Source of the DNA: Intrasporangium_A sp039812505
GTDB lineage: Bacteria > Actinomycetota > Actinomycetes > Actinomycetales > Dermatophilaceae
Assembly (NCBI RefSeq): GCF_039812505.1
Contig: NZ_JBDIAQ010000034.1
Location: forward strand, 1 to 27,801
Direction of reading: 5' to 3'
DNA: 27,801 bases
Made by a program: the position numbers and the translations under genes. This document shows positions 1-7,098 of this stretch, in pieces. The notes under the pieces were generated by a model. That model saw only the letters and a list, made by a program, of their open reading frames with translations. It made no database searches and was not told where the DNA came from. How positions within the stretch are numbered: the stretch's first letter is position 1; every line of letters starts with the position of its first letter.

Positions 1-90
1 CGCACCGCCCACGCCGAGCGCACCGGCGCACTCGCCCCCGTGGGTTCGCTATCGTTCCTCCAAGCGCTGCAGCCCGACGGTAGGAGCCGG

Positions 91-1173
91 ATGACCATCA
101 AGGAACGCGGCCTGCGCACGGGCGACCGCACGGGTCGGGTCGGCCCCCTGGTGGAGGGGCTCACCCCGGGGTACTACGCGCTCGTCATGGCCTGCGGGAT
201 CGTCTCGTTGGGGCTGCAGCTCGTCGGTCAGGACGCGCTGTCGGCGGCGCTGTTCGGGGTGTGCATCATCGCCTACGCGGTGCTGTGCGTGCTCAACCTG
301 TGGCGCTTCATCGGCTACCGGCACGCGATGGCCAGCGACTTCCGCGCACCGCGGCGGGCCTTCGGCTTCTTCACCTTCGTCGCCGGGACCAACGTGCTCG
401 GCGCGCGGGCCGCGGCGGAGGAGTGGTACACGGTGACCATCGTCCTGCTGCTGGTCGCGGCAGTGGTGTGGCTGGTCCTGGGCTACGTGATCCCATGGAG
501 TGCGGTGCTGAGCCAGGACCACCGTCCGGTGGTCGAGCTGGCGAACGGCACGTGGTTCATCTGGGTCGTCGCGAGCCAGTCGGTCGCGGTCTCGGCGGCC
601 ACGCTCGAGGTCGTCTTCAGCGATGCGCGGCACTATCTGGCGGTCCTCGCCGTGCTCTCGTGGTCGATCGGGGTGTTCCTCTATGCCGCGTCGGCCATCA
701 TCGTCTCGCTGCGGATCATGCTCTACGACCTCGACCCGAAGGAGTTCGACCCGCCGTACTGGGTCTCGATGGGCGCCATCGCCATCACCGTCGTGGCCGG
801 GGCGCGCATCGTCGAGATGCAGTCGGCCCCGATGGTCGACGCGACCCGGGGGCTGATCGCCGGCCTGTCGGTCGTGTTCTGGGCGTTCGCGACCTGGCTC
901 ATCCCGGTGCTCATCGCCGCCGGCGTCTGGCGGCACTACGTGCGCAAGGTGCCGCTGCGCTACGAGGCGACCCTGTGGAGCATGATCTTCCCGCTGGGCA
1001 TGTACAGCGTCGCCTGCATCACCCTGGGTCGGGCGGACCACCTGCCGATCGTCGAGTGGATCGGCACCCACTGGCTGTGGGTCGCGCTCGCCGCCTGGTT
1101 GATCGTGTTCGTCGCGATGGTGCGCGGGCTGGCGAGGGCGCTCTTCGGGCGCCCCCGCCCGTTGGCCCGCTGA
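91..1173 (+). CDS. TDT/TehA-type (SLAC1 superfamily) membrane transporter
   Basis: The 360-residue product is almost entirely hydrophobic, with about ten predicted membrane segments from residue ~28 (GYYALVMACGIVSLGLQLVG) to ~350. Repeated glycine-containing helices and the N-terminal PGYYALVMACGI stretch resemble the tellurite-resistance/C4-dicarboxylate (TDT) family, which moves anions or dicarboxylates across the cytoplasmic membrane; the substrate cannot be read from sequence. I chose ATG 91 because TAGGAG at 81-86 lies five bases upstream; an in-frame GTG at 40 would add 17 polar residues without a comparable ribosome site. The gene ends inside a strong hairpin and is convergent with the next gene, so it is probably monocistronic or the end of an operon that begins before the window. 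Confidence 0.75.
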   Translation: MTIKERGLRTGDRTGRVGPLVEGLTPGYYALVMACGIVSLGLQLVGQDALSAALFGVCIIAYAVLCVLNLWRFIGYRHAMASDFRAPRRAFGFFTFVAGTNVLGARAAAEEWYTVTIVLLLVAAVVWLVLGYVIPWSAVLSQDHRPVVELANGTWFIWVVASQSVAVSAATLEVVFSDARHYLAVLAVLSWSIGVFLYAASAIIVSLRIMLYDLDPKEFDPPYWVSMGAIAITVVAGARIVEMQSAPMVDATRGLIAGLSVVFWAFATWLIPVLIAAGVWRHYVRKVPLRYEATLWSMIFPLGMYSVACITLGRADHLPIVEWIGTHWLWVALAAWLIVFVAMVRGLARALFGRPRPLAR

Positions 1174-1204
1174 GCGGCATACCGGCCATCGGGTATGCCG
1201 CTCA
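1171..1204. terminator. 13-bp perfect hairpin between convergent genes
   Basis: TGAGCGGCATACC (1171-1183) and GGTATGCCGCTCA (1192-1204) are exact reverse complements around an 8-base loop. The left arm contains the stop codon of the transporter gene. There is no T-run, but the position between two convergent stop codons fits a bidirectional terminator. Each arm contains one copy of the dispersed word GTATGCCGC (see findings). Confidence 0.65.
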
Positions 1205-1224
1205 CCGGGGTGCGGTGCGTCCGC

Positions 1225-1680
1225 TCACTCCGGCACCGCGTCGACCCGCGCGTGCAGCCACGGGCGTGACAGGTCGAACCGGCGACCGGAGATCTCCTCG
1301 ACCCTGACCCCGATGACCACGTACTTCGGGGTGCCGACCCAGGGCCGCAGCGGCAGCCGCTCGGCGACATACGCGTCCTGGCCGTCGAGCACGTGGGCAC
1401 TGCCACGGACGACCACGCTCGTCGCGTGCTCGCCGGTGATCTCGTCGGTCTCGAAGGCGACGTCGTCGTTCATCGTCACACCGAACACCTTGCTGCCCTC
1501 GGTCGTGAGGAAGACCAGCCGGTCGTCGTCGACGGCGTAGTTGATCGGCACGATGTGGACCTCGCCGATCAGGTGGAAGGCGAGACGCCCGAACTCGTGC
1601 GTCCGGAGGAACTCCCACGACTCCTCGGGGTGGAGGACGTGGACCGGGTCGTCCGTGTACTCGTACTGGTACTCCGACAT
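1225..1680 (-). CDS. PNPOx-like (split-barrel FMN/F420-binding) family protein
   Basis: The 151-residue protein has the pattern of small pyridoxamine-5'-phosphate-oxidase-like proteins: an N-terminal LRTHEFGRLAF stretch (residues 25-35), IVPINYAVDDDRLVFLTTEGSK (43-64) that normally forms the phosphate-binding barrel strands, and a conserved SVVVRGSAHVL strand (88-98). Family members bind FMN, F420 or haem and act as redox enzymes or degrade flavin-like compounds; the specific substrate is unknown. ATG at 1680 is preferred over GTG 1689 because AGGTGG lies five bases upstream of the ATG. The gene is transcribed away from the pantothenate block, and a palindrome lies about 30 bp upstream of its start. 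Confidence 0.75.
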   Translation of the reverse strand: MSEYQYEYTDDPVHVLHPEESWEFLRTHEFGRLAFHLIGEVHIVPINYAVDDDRLVFLTTEGSKVFGVTMNDDVAFETDEITGEHATSVVVRGSAHVLDGQDAYVAERLPLRPWVGTPKYVVIGVRVEEISGRRFDLSRPWLHARVDAVPE

Positions 1681-1706
1681 GGTGGCCACCTGCTCTCTCT
1701 CACTGG

Positions 1707-1735
1707 CCTTGCACTACACAGTGTAGTAGCCAAGG
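1707..1735 (-). promoter_or_regulatory. Palindromic operator upstream of the PNPOx-like gene
   Basis: ACTACAC (1713-1719), A, GTGTAGT (1721-1727) is a perfect 7-bp inverted repeat with a one-base centre; outer arms CCTTG (1707-1711) and CAAGG (1731-1735) extend the dyad slightly asymmetrically. On the minus strand the core contains TACACT, a usable -10 hexamer, about 40 bases before ATG 1680. It looks like a repressor site covering a promoter. The ACTACA/TGTAGT half-sites resemble BlaI/MecI-type operators, but the 3-base spacer differs from the usual 2, so TetR or MarR binding is also possible. Confidence 0.5.
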
Positions 1736-1886
1736 ATCGTAGGGGCCACGATCTCGCTGCGTGAGGCTGGTCGCACGGAGCTGCGGCATGCCGCGCGGCC
1801 CTGCGGTTCCCCCTCGTCGTCGGGACATCCCCGCGCTGCGTGAGTACGCTCGGACCGACCGCTGAGCCCGGGGAGAGGACGGCACG

Positions 1887-2762
1887 GTGTCCGCATCCGG
1901 CCCCACCCGCCGTGCAACCGGCCTGCCCTCGGTGGTGATCGTCGGACCCGGTCGGGCCGGAGGCTCGATCGCCCGCTCGCTCCTGTCGGCCGGGGTGAGG
2001 ATCCCGGCGCTGGCGACCCGAACCGGCCGGGCGCATCCGGTGGCGGATGCACTCGGCCTGCCGACATGCGCTGTGGGCGAGGCTTTGGGGCTGGCCGAGG
2101 TCGTCGTGCTCGCGGTCCCCGACGACACGGTGTCGGGGGTGGCCCGGGGGCTCGCCGACGTGGCGATGTCCGCGTCGACCGGGGCGCCCGACCGGCGTGC
2201 TCGGCCCGTGGTGGCGCACCTGAGCGGTGCGCTGGGCCTGGACCCGCTGCGACCGATTGCGCTCGCCGGGCTCCCGACGGCTGCCTGGCACGTGCTGCAG
2301 GCCTTTCCCTCGCCCGACACGGGGGTGCGGGCCGGGGTGGTGCATGCCGTGACCGCCGGGACCCCCGCGGCCAGGACAACCCTGGCCCGGCTCGTGGCCG
2401 CCCTCGGCGGGCGCCTGCTCGACCTGGCGGATGCCGACCGGGCCCGGTACCACGCGGCCGCCGTGCTCGCCGCGAACGGCACTGCCGGGGTGATCATCGC
2501 GGCGAGCCGGCTCCTGCAGGCGTGCGGCCTGGGGAGCGACGCCGCCCTCGCGGCCCTCGACCCGCTCGTCGACTCGGCACGCGAGGCGGTCGCGCGCGAG
2601 GGCATACCGGGGGGCCTGACGGGGCCATGGGTGCGCGGTGACCGGGGCACCGTCGAGCGCCACCGTGCCGCGCTTGCCGGCGAGGCCGAGTTGCTCGAGC
2701 TCTACGACGCCCTGGCGCGGGTCGTCGGTGGGGCCGTGACGACACCGGACGGCGAGCGGTGA
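1887..2762 (+). CDS. Rossmann-fold DUF2520 protein, candidate ketopantoate reductase
   Basis: The 291-residue protein starts with a dinucleotide-binding fold: VVIVGPGRAGGSIARSLL at residues ~16-33 carries the GxGxxG-type loop, followed by VVVLAVPDDTVSGVA at ~72-86. The C-terminal half (from ~150) is helical, with HAAAVLAANGTAGVI, as in the DUF2520 (6PGD-like) domain. Members of this Rossmann/DUF2520 type often sit beside panB/panC, and PanG of Francisella, reported as an alternative ketopantoate reductase, belongs to a related family as I recall it. Here it directly precedes panB and panC, and no panE-like gene is in view, so reduction of ketopantoate to pantoate is a reasonable inference. 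The start is GTG 1887 with GGGAGAGG eight bases upstream. Confidence 0.7.
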   Translation: MSASGPTRRATGLPSVVIVGPGRAGGSIARSLLSAGVRIPALATRTGRAHPVADALGLPTCAVGEALGLAEVVVLAVPDDTVSGVARGLADVAMSASTGAPDRRARPVVAHLSGALGLDPLRPIALAGLPTAAWHVLQAFPSPDTGVRAGVVHAVTAGTPAARTTLARLVAALGGRLLDLADADRARYHAAAVLAANGTAGVIIAASRLLQACGLGSDAALAALDPLVDSAREAVAREGIPGGLTGPWVRGDRGTVERHRAALAGEAELLELYDALARVVGGAVTTPDGER

Positions 2763-2898
2763 GTGCGTGCGACCCCGCCGACAGCGGTCGTCGGCCGATG
2801 CCGAGTGGGATGATGGAGCACACCTCGGGCGACCGCGGGCATGCCGCCGTGTTCGCGCCCGAGGACCCGCCCGCCGCGCGACACCCGGAGGTGCACGC

Positions 2899-3741
2899 AT
2901 GAGGACCACACTGCAACAGCTCACCAAGCGGGTCGCGGCAGGGGAACGCCTGGTCATGGTCACCTGCTACGACTACACGTCGGCCCGGCTGGTCGACCGC
3001 TCGCAGGTCGACCTGGTCCTCGTCGGCGACTCCCTGGGCATGGTCATGCTCGGCCACGAGTCGACGGTGCCGGTGACCCTGGACGACATGGTGCGCGCGG
3101 CCGCCTCGGTGGTCCGCGGGTCGACCCGGCCGCTGGTCGTCGGCGACCTGCCGTTCCTCAGTTATACGACGCCGGCCCAGGCGCTGGCCGCCTCACATCG
3201 GCTGCTCGCCGAGGCCGGCGTGCAGTCGGTCAAGCTGGAGGGCGGCACGGCGGTGGCCCCCCAGGTGCAGGCTCTCGTGGGCGCCGGCGTGCCGGTGATG
3301 GGCCACATCGGCTTCACTCCCCAGTCGGTCAACCAGATCGGGATGCGGGTGCAGGGTCGCGAGGCCGGCGCCGCGGTGCGCCTCGTCCAGGATGCGCTCG
3401 CGCTGGAGGCGGCCGGCGCGTGGGCCGTCGTGCTGGAGCTCGTCCCCGAGCAGCTGGCCGCGGAGGTGACGGCCCGGTTGTCGGTGCCCACGATCGGCAT
3501 CGGCGCCGGGGCCGGCTGTGACGGGCAGGTGCAGGTCTGGCACGACATGCTCGGCCTGTACGAGGACTTCGTGCCGCGGCACACGCGGCGGTTCCGGTCG
3601 CTGGGCGCCGAGGTCGTCGCCGGGCTCGACGAGTATGCCGCCGCGGTGCGGGCCGGCGAGTTCCCGACGAGCGAGAACACCAGCCGGATGGAAGCCGACG
3701 TGCTGGCCCAGGTCCGGTCCCGGCTGGCGGACGGGTCGTGA
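2899..3741 (+). CDS. panB: 3-methyl-2-oxobutanoate hydroxymethyltransferase
   Basis: PanB transfers a hydroxymethyl group from methylene-tetrahydrofolate to 2-oxoisovalerate, giving ketopantoate, the first committed step to pantothenate and CoA. The 280-residue product matches the family length and shows its signatures: VTCYDYTSA (21-29), LVGDSLGMVMLG with the metal-binding Asp44 (41-52), GDLPF with Asp83, VKLEGG with Glu114, GHIGFTPQSVN (135-145) and VLELVP with Glu180. ATG 2899 is chosen because CGGAGG lies just upstream and the protein begins RTTLQQL, which fits the family; the longer in-frame extension to 2767 is arginine-rich and unlike PanB. The gene is 136 bp after the DUF2520 gene and overlaps panC. 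Confidence 0.95.
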   Translation: MRTTLQQLTKRVAAGERLVMVTCYDYTSARLVDRSQVDLVLVGDSLGMVMLGHESTVPVTLDDMVRAAASVVRGSTRPLVVGDLPFLSYTTPAQALAASHRLLAEAGVQSVKLEGGTAVAPQVQALVGAGVPVMGHIGFTPQSVNQIGMRVQGREAGAAVRLVQDALALEAAGAWAVVLELVPEQLAAEVTARLSVPTIGIGAGAGCDGQVQVWHDMLGLYEDFVPRHTRRFRSLGAEVVAGLDEYAAAVRAGEFPTSENTSRMEADVLAQVRSRLADGS

Positions 3742-4607
3742 TGCAGGTCGCCCACCGCCGCGAGGACGTCCGCGTGATGCGGGCAGGCCTGGGCACGGTC
3801 GCGCTCGTCCCGACGATGGGCTTCCTGCACGACGGCCACCTCTCCCTCGTCGAGCTCGCCCGCCGGCACCATGACGCGGTGGCGGTGTCCGTCTTCGTCA
3901 ACCCGACCCAGTTCGGGCCCGGGGAGGACCTCGACTCGTACCCTCGCGACCTCGACCACGACCTGGGCCTGCTCGAGCAGGCCGGCGTCGACCTGGTCTG
4001 GGTGCCGGAGGTGGCCGACGTCTACCCCGTCGGGTCGTCGACGCGCGTACGGGTCGAGGGGCCGCTGACCGCGGTGCTGGAGGGGGGGCGCCGGCCGGGC
4101 CACTTCGACGGCGTCGCGACGGTCGTGACGATCCTGCTCGGCGCCATCAGGCCGGACGCGCTCGTGATCGGCGCCAAGGACGCCCAGCAGGTGGTCGTCC
4201 TGCGCCAGGTCGTGCGCGACCTCGCGATCGGCGTGCAGGTCGTGGTCGGGCCGACGTGGCGCGAGCCGGACGGGCTGGCGATGAGCAGCCGGAACGTCTA
4301 CCTGACACCGGTGCAACGGGCGGCGGCCCCGGTCCTGCGCCGGTCGCTCACCGAGGTCGAGCAGCGGTATGCCGCCGGGGAGCGTGACGCCGAGACGCTG
4401 CGATCGCTCGTGCGCAGCGGAGTGGCGACGCAGTCGGAGGGGTCGCTCGAGTACGTGTCGGTGGCCGACCCCGTCACCTTGGCCGAGCTGGACCGGATCG
4501 GGCCCGCGGGCGCGCTCGTCTCGCTGGCCGCGGACTTCGGCCGGGCGCGGCTGCTCGACAACGTGACCCTCCCCGGTGCGGGCCGGGCCCCGGCGACAGT
4601 CCGGTAG
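3741..4607 (+). CDS. panC: Pantothenate synthetase (pantoate-beta-alanine ligase)
   Basis: PanC activates pantoate with ATP and condenses it with beta-alanine. The 288-residue protein has the adenylate-forming nucleotidyltransferase motifs: LVPTMGFLHDGHLSLV (22-37, HIGH-like), VSVFVNPTQFGPGEDLDSYPR (49-69), GHFDGVATVV (120-129), GAKDAQQ (144-150; many homologues have GEKDxQQ) and MSSRNVYL (181-188, KMSKS-like). ATG 3741 overlaps the panB stop (TGATG), so the two are translationally coupled. panD, needed for beta-alanine, is not in the window. The gene ends 73 bp from a convergent stop codon. Confidence 0.95.
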   Translation: MQVAHRREDVRVMRAGLGTVALVPTMGFLHDGHLSLVELARRHHDAVAVSVFVNPTQFGPGEDLDSYPRDLDHDLGLLEQAGVDLVWVPEVADVYPVGSSTRVRVEGPLTAVLEGGRRPGHFDGVATVVTILLGAIRPDALVIGAKDAQQVVVLRQVVRDLAIGVQVVVGPTWREPDGLAMSSRNVYLTPVQRAAAPVLRRSLTEVEQRYAAGERDAETLRSLVRSGVATQSEGSLEYVSVADPVTLAELDRIGPAGALVSLAADFGRARLLDNVTLPGAGRAPATVR

Positions 4608-4680
4608 TTGCCATGCGGAGGGCAGCCGCGTCGACGGGCGGGCGCCGCCGTGGTCTGCGGCCGGGGTTGCCCGGGGGTGC

Positions 4681-6111
4681 TCAGGCTGGTGGCGCGGCCG
4701 CGGCGGAGGCGGGCTGGTTGGCGGGGGCGGCACCGGTTCGGCTGAGGATGGCGGCAGCCGTGCCGGCGATGACGCGTGGGGTGAACAGGGTCGATGGTGG
4801 GGCGGTGAGGTGGCTGACGCGTAGGAAGGTGCGGGCCAGGTCCGGGTCGTGGACGGCGGCGGTCATGACGGCCCGCAGGTACCGGTTGAGCAGCCGGGTG
4901 GCCAGCGGGGCGGGGTCGGTGGCGCCGGGTAGTTCCCGGTCGCGGCCGACCACGAGCGTCCAGGGGGTGTCGATGTGGGTGGCGGCGCGGCGGAAGAAGC
5001 GGGGGGCCAGCTGGTGGCGGCCGGCGCGCAGGCAGGTGCGCAGCTCGAGCGCCTCCAGGGCGGCCACGGTCATGCCTTGTCCGTAGGCGGGGTCGAACGC
5101 GCAGAGCGCGTCGCCGGTGACGAGCAGGCCTTCGGGAAAGCTGGTGAGCCGTTCGTAGCGGCGGCGGACGTTGGCCGGGAACCGGTAGGTGTGCCCGTCG
5201 TCGATCGGGTCCAGACCGCGCAGGGTGGCCCCGAGCGGGCCGGGGCAGCTGTCGGCGTAGGCGAGGAAGCCGGGCAGGTCGGTCGGTGGCCGGTCGCCGT
5301 GGTAGCCGGTCAGCCCGGCGACCCACCGGTCGCCTTCCTGGGCCAGCAGCAGCCCGGCGCGGGGGATGGCCGATCCGACCGGCTCGATCAGGGCGACCTG
5401 TCCGGAGAGGTGTTCGGGGCGGCGGCGGAACTGGCGGGTGGCGTAGCAGACGTCGATGCGCACGTGTTCCTCGGGTGGGGCCAGGTAGCCGCGGCGTTGG
5501 AGCTGTTCGGGGGTGCGGGAGGTGCGTCCGGATGCGTCGAGGACCAGGTCGGCCGCCAGTACGGTGCTCGGTCCGGGATGGTCGGGTCGGGTGAGCCGGA
5601 CGCCGGTGACCCGCATCGCGCCGGGTGCCGAGTCGGGTGCGCAGTCCAGGTCGAGCACGCTGGTGCGGTCGCGGATCTGCACGTTGGGCAGCGCGGCGAC
5701 CTGTTGGCGGACCTGCCACTCGAGCAGGGGCCGGGAGACGGCCAGGGCCAGCAGCCCGCTGGTGCCGGCGGCCAGCGGGTGTCCGTCGACGTAGAAGCGG
5801 GCCTGGCTCTGGAAGTCGCCGAGCAGGGCGCCGCGGGTCACCAGCTGCTCGGTCAGCCCGGGCAGCAGCTCCTCGATGACCTCCCGGCCCCGGGCGAGCA
5901 GCCCGTGGACCTGACGGCCGTGCGGCACCCCGGGCCGGGCGGTCGGTTCGGGCGGCAGCTCGTCCCGGTCCAGCAGGACCACCTGGGTGTAGTGCTCGGC
6001 CAGGACGCGGGCGGCCAGCAGCCCGGCGATGCTGGCGCCGATCACGACCGCTCGCCTGGGCGTGGCGGCCGGCGTTGTCGTGGTGGCGGGCGTGGGTGCA
6101 GGGGAGGTCAT
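4681..6111 (-). CDS. FAD-dependent monooxygenase/epoxidase-like protein
   Basis: The 476-residue protein has an N-terminal FAD-binding Rossmann motif, AVVIGASIAGLLAARVLAEHY (about 21-41, GxSxAG variant), the ADLVLDASGRTSRTP segment (187-201) and the flavin-contacting VTGDALCAFDPAYGQGM (331-347). This architecture is that of class A flavoprotein monooxygenases, closest in feel to polyether-type epoxidases (LasC-like) and squalene-epoxidase relatives; the substrate is unknown. The first ~18 residues are a Thr/Ala/Pro-rich tail and the C-terminus is also Ala-rich. ATG 6111 has AGGAG six bases upstream, and that ribosome site overlaps the stop codon of the upstream RTX-like gene, implying one operon with coupled translation. 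No membrane segment is evident. Confidence 0.8.
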   Translation of the reverse strand: MTSPAPTPATTTTPAATPRRAVVIGASIAGLLAARVLAEHYTQVVLLDRDELPPEPTARPGVPHGRQVHGLLARGREVIEELLPGLTEQLVTRGALLGDFQSQARFYVDGHPLAAGTSGLLALAVSRPLLEWQVRQQVAALPNVQIRDRTSVLDLDCAPDSAPGAMRVTGVRLTRPDHPGPSTVLAADLVLDASGRTSRTPEQLQRRGYLAPPEEHVRIDVCYATRQFRRRPEHLSGQVALIEPVGSAIPRAGLLLAQEGDRWVAGLTGYHGDRPPTDLPGFLAYADSCPGPLGATLRGLDPIDDGHTYRFPANVRRRYERLTSFPEGLLVTGDALCAFDPAYGQGMTVAALEALELRTCLRAGRHQLAPRFFRRAATHIDTPWTLVVGRDRELPGATDPAPLATRLLNRYLRAVMTAAVHDPDLARTFLRVSHLTAPPSTLFTPRVIAGTAAAILSRTGAAPANQPASAAAAPPA

Positions 6112-6121
6112 CGTGGGCTCC

Positions 6122-6946
6122 TCAGCCGGCCGGGGCCAGGATCGCGCCGACGGTGCCCTTGACGGCGCGCAGCGGCACGGTGCGGAAGGCGGGGTGGCGC
6201 TCGGTCAGGTCGGCGACCTGGGCGGTGCCCGACTCGGGGGCGGGGCAGAACACCTTCTCGACGTCGCGCTGGCGTACGGTGACGACCGGCACGTCGTTGA
6301 CCTCGAACCGGACCAGGAACTGGAAGCCGAGCCGCTGGCCGGCTGGGACCGGGACCAGCTCGCAGCTGAACTGGGGGTGCCCGTCGATGTCGACGCGGGG
6401 GATCAGCCGGGCCTGGCCGGTGCGGTGGCGCCGGGTGGGCTGGCGGTACCGCTCGAGCTTGAGCGAGCCGTCGGGGTTGGTGACGAACGGGGCGAAGACC
6501 ATCGTGTCGTAGCCCTCCTGCCCCAGGAACGCGTCGCTGCCGTCGCCGGGTGCCCAGATGTTGACGTCGTCGCCGGCCTCACCCACCAGCACGTCGCTGT
6601 TGGGCGCGGCGAACCGTTCCGGCCCGCCGACCAGGATGTCGCTGTCGGACCCGCCGAGCAGGGTGTCGCCGCCGAGGTTGCCGACCAGTAGGTCGGGCCC
6701 GCCCCGGCCGATCAGCACGTCGGTGTTGTCCATGTGCTGTTTGGCGGTCACGCCCGGCGGCTGGATGAACGGGTTGGCGGCGTTGTCGTTGTCGAGCCCG
6801 AGGTGCACGTCCGGGCCGGGGGTGCCCGGCTCGGCGACGGCGGACGCGCTGGGCGCGCTCACGGTCGTGGTGGCGGCCAGGGCGCTCAGGGCGCCCAGGA
6901 CGGCCAGTGTGGTGATGGTGGCGGTGCGGGCGGTGTGTCGGTGCAT
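6122..6946 (-). CDS. Secreted protein with RTX-like calcium-binding repeats
   Basis: The 274-residue product starts with a Sec signal peptide: a short Arg/His-rich n-region, the hydrophobic stretch TITTLAVLGALSALAA (10-25) and a likely cleavage site near ASA at 34-36. Residues ~77-131 hold glycine/aspartate nonapeptide-like repeats (IGRGGPDLLVG, NLGGDTLLGG, SDSDILVGG, SDVLVGEAGDD), degenerate versions of the GGxGxDxUx calcium beta-roll. The C-terminal ~120 residues contain two cysteines and no family I recognise. ATG 6946 is preferred since GAGAGG lies eight bases upstream and the signal peptide begins there; the reading frame is open further upstream but that part is Arg/Pro-rich. It leads the operon with the FAD enzyme and is divergent from the LAL regulator. 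Confidence 0.7.
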   Translation of the reverse strand: MHRHTARTATITTLAVLGALSALAATTTVSAPSASAVAEPGTPGPDVHLGLDNDNAANPFIQPPGVTAKQHMDNTDVLIGRGGPDLLVGNLGGDTLLGGSDSDILVGGPERFAAPNSDVLVGEAGDDVNIWAPGDGSDAFLGQEGYDTMVFAPFVTNPDGSLKLERYRQPTRRHRTGQARLIPRVDIDGHPQFSCELVPVPAGQRLGFQFLVRFEVNDVPVVTVRQRDVEKVFCPAPESGTAQVADLTERHPAFRTVPLRAVKGTVGAILAPAG

Positions 6947-7098
6947 CGGTGGGTCCTCTCGGGACGGTTGGTGGTGTTGGAACGCTACGAACCGGGTCGG
7001 GGCCGGCACATCGGGCAGGCACCTCAGATCCGGGCCCGGGCGCCTTAGCCGGGGACAACCCGGGTGACGGGACCGGCCGGTTCGGGTCATGCTTGGGG
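6947..7098. promoter_or_regulatory. Divergent promoter region of the RTX/FAD operon and LAL regulator
   Basis: These 152 bp separate two divergent transcription units, so both promoters must lie here. Several short GC-rich dyads are present (CCCGGGCCCGGG near 7030, ACCGGCCGGT near 7072), and GAACCGG at about 6987 recurs inverted as CCGGTTC at about 7077. I cannot assign a clear -10/-35 pair or a defined LuxR-type operator. Confidence 0.35.

Noticed and set aside
6949..7098. Upstream extension of the LAL regulator by 50 residues
   Set aside because: The extension covers the start region of the divergent RTX-like gene and is Gly/Arg/Pro-rich; homologues begin near the LVGRE motif.
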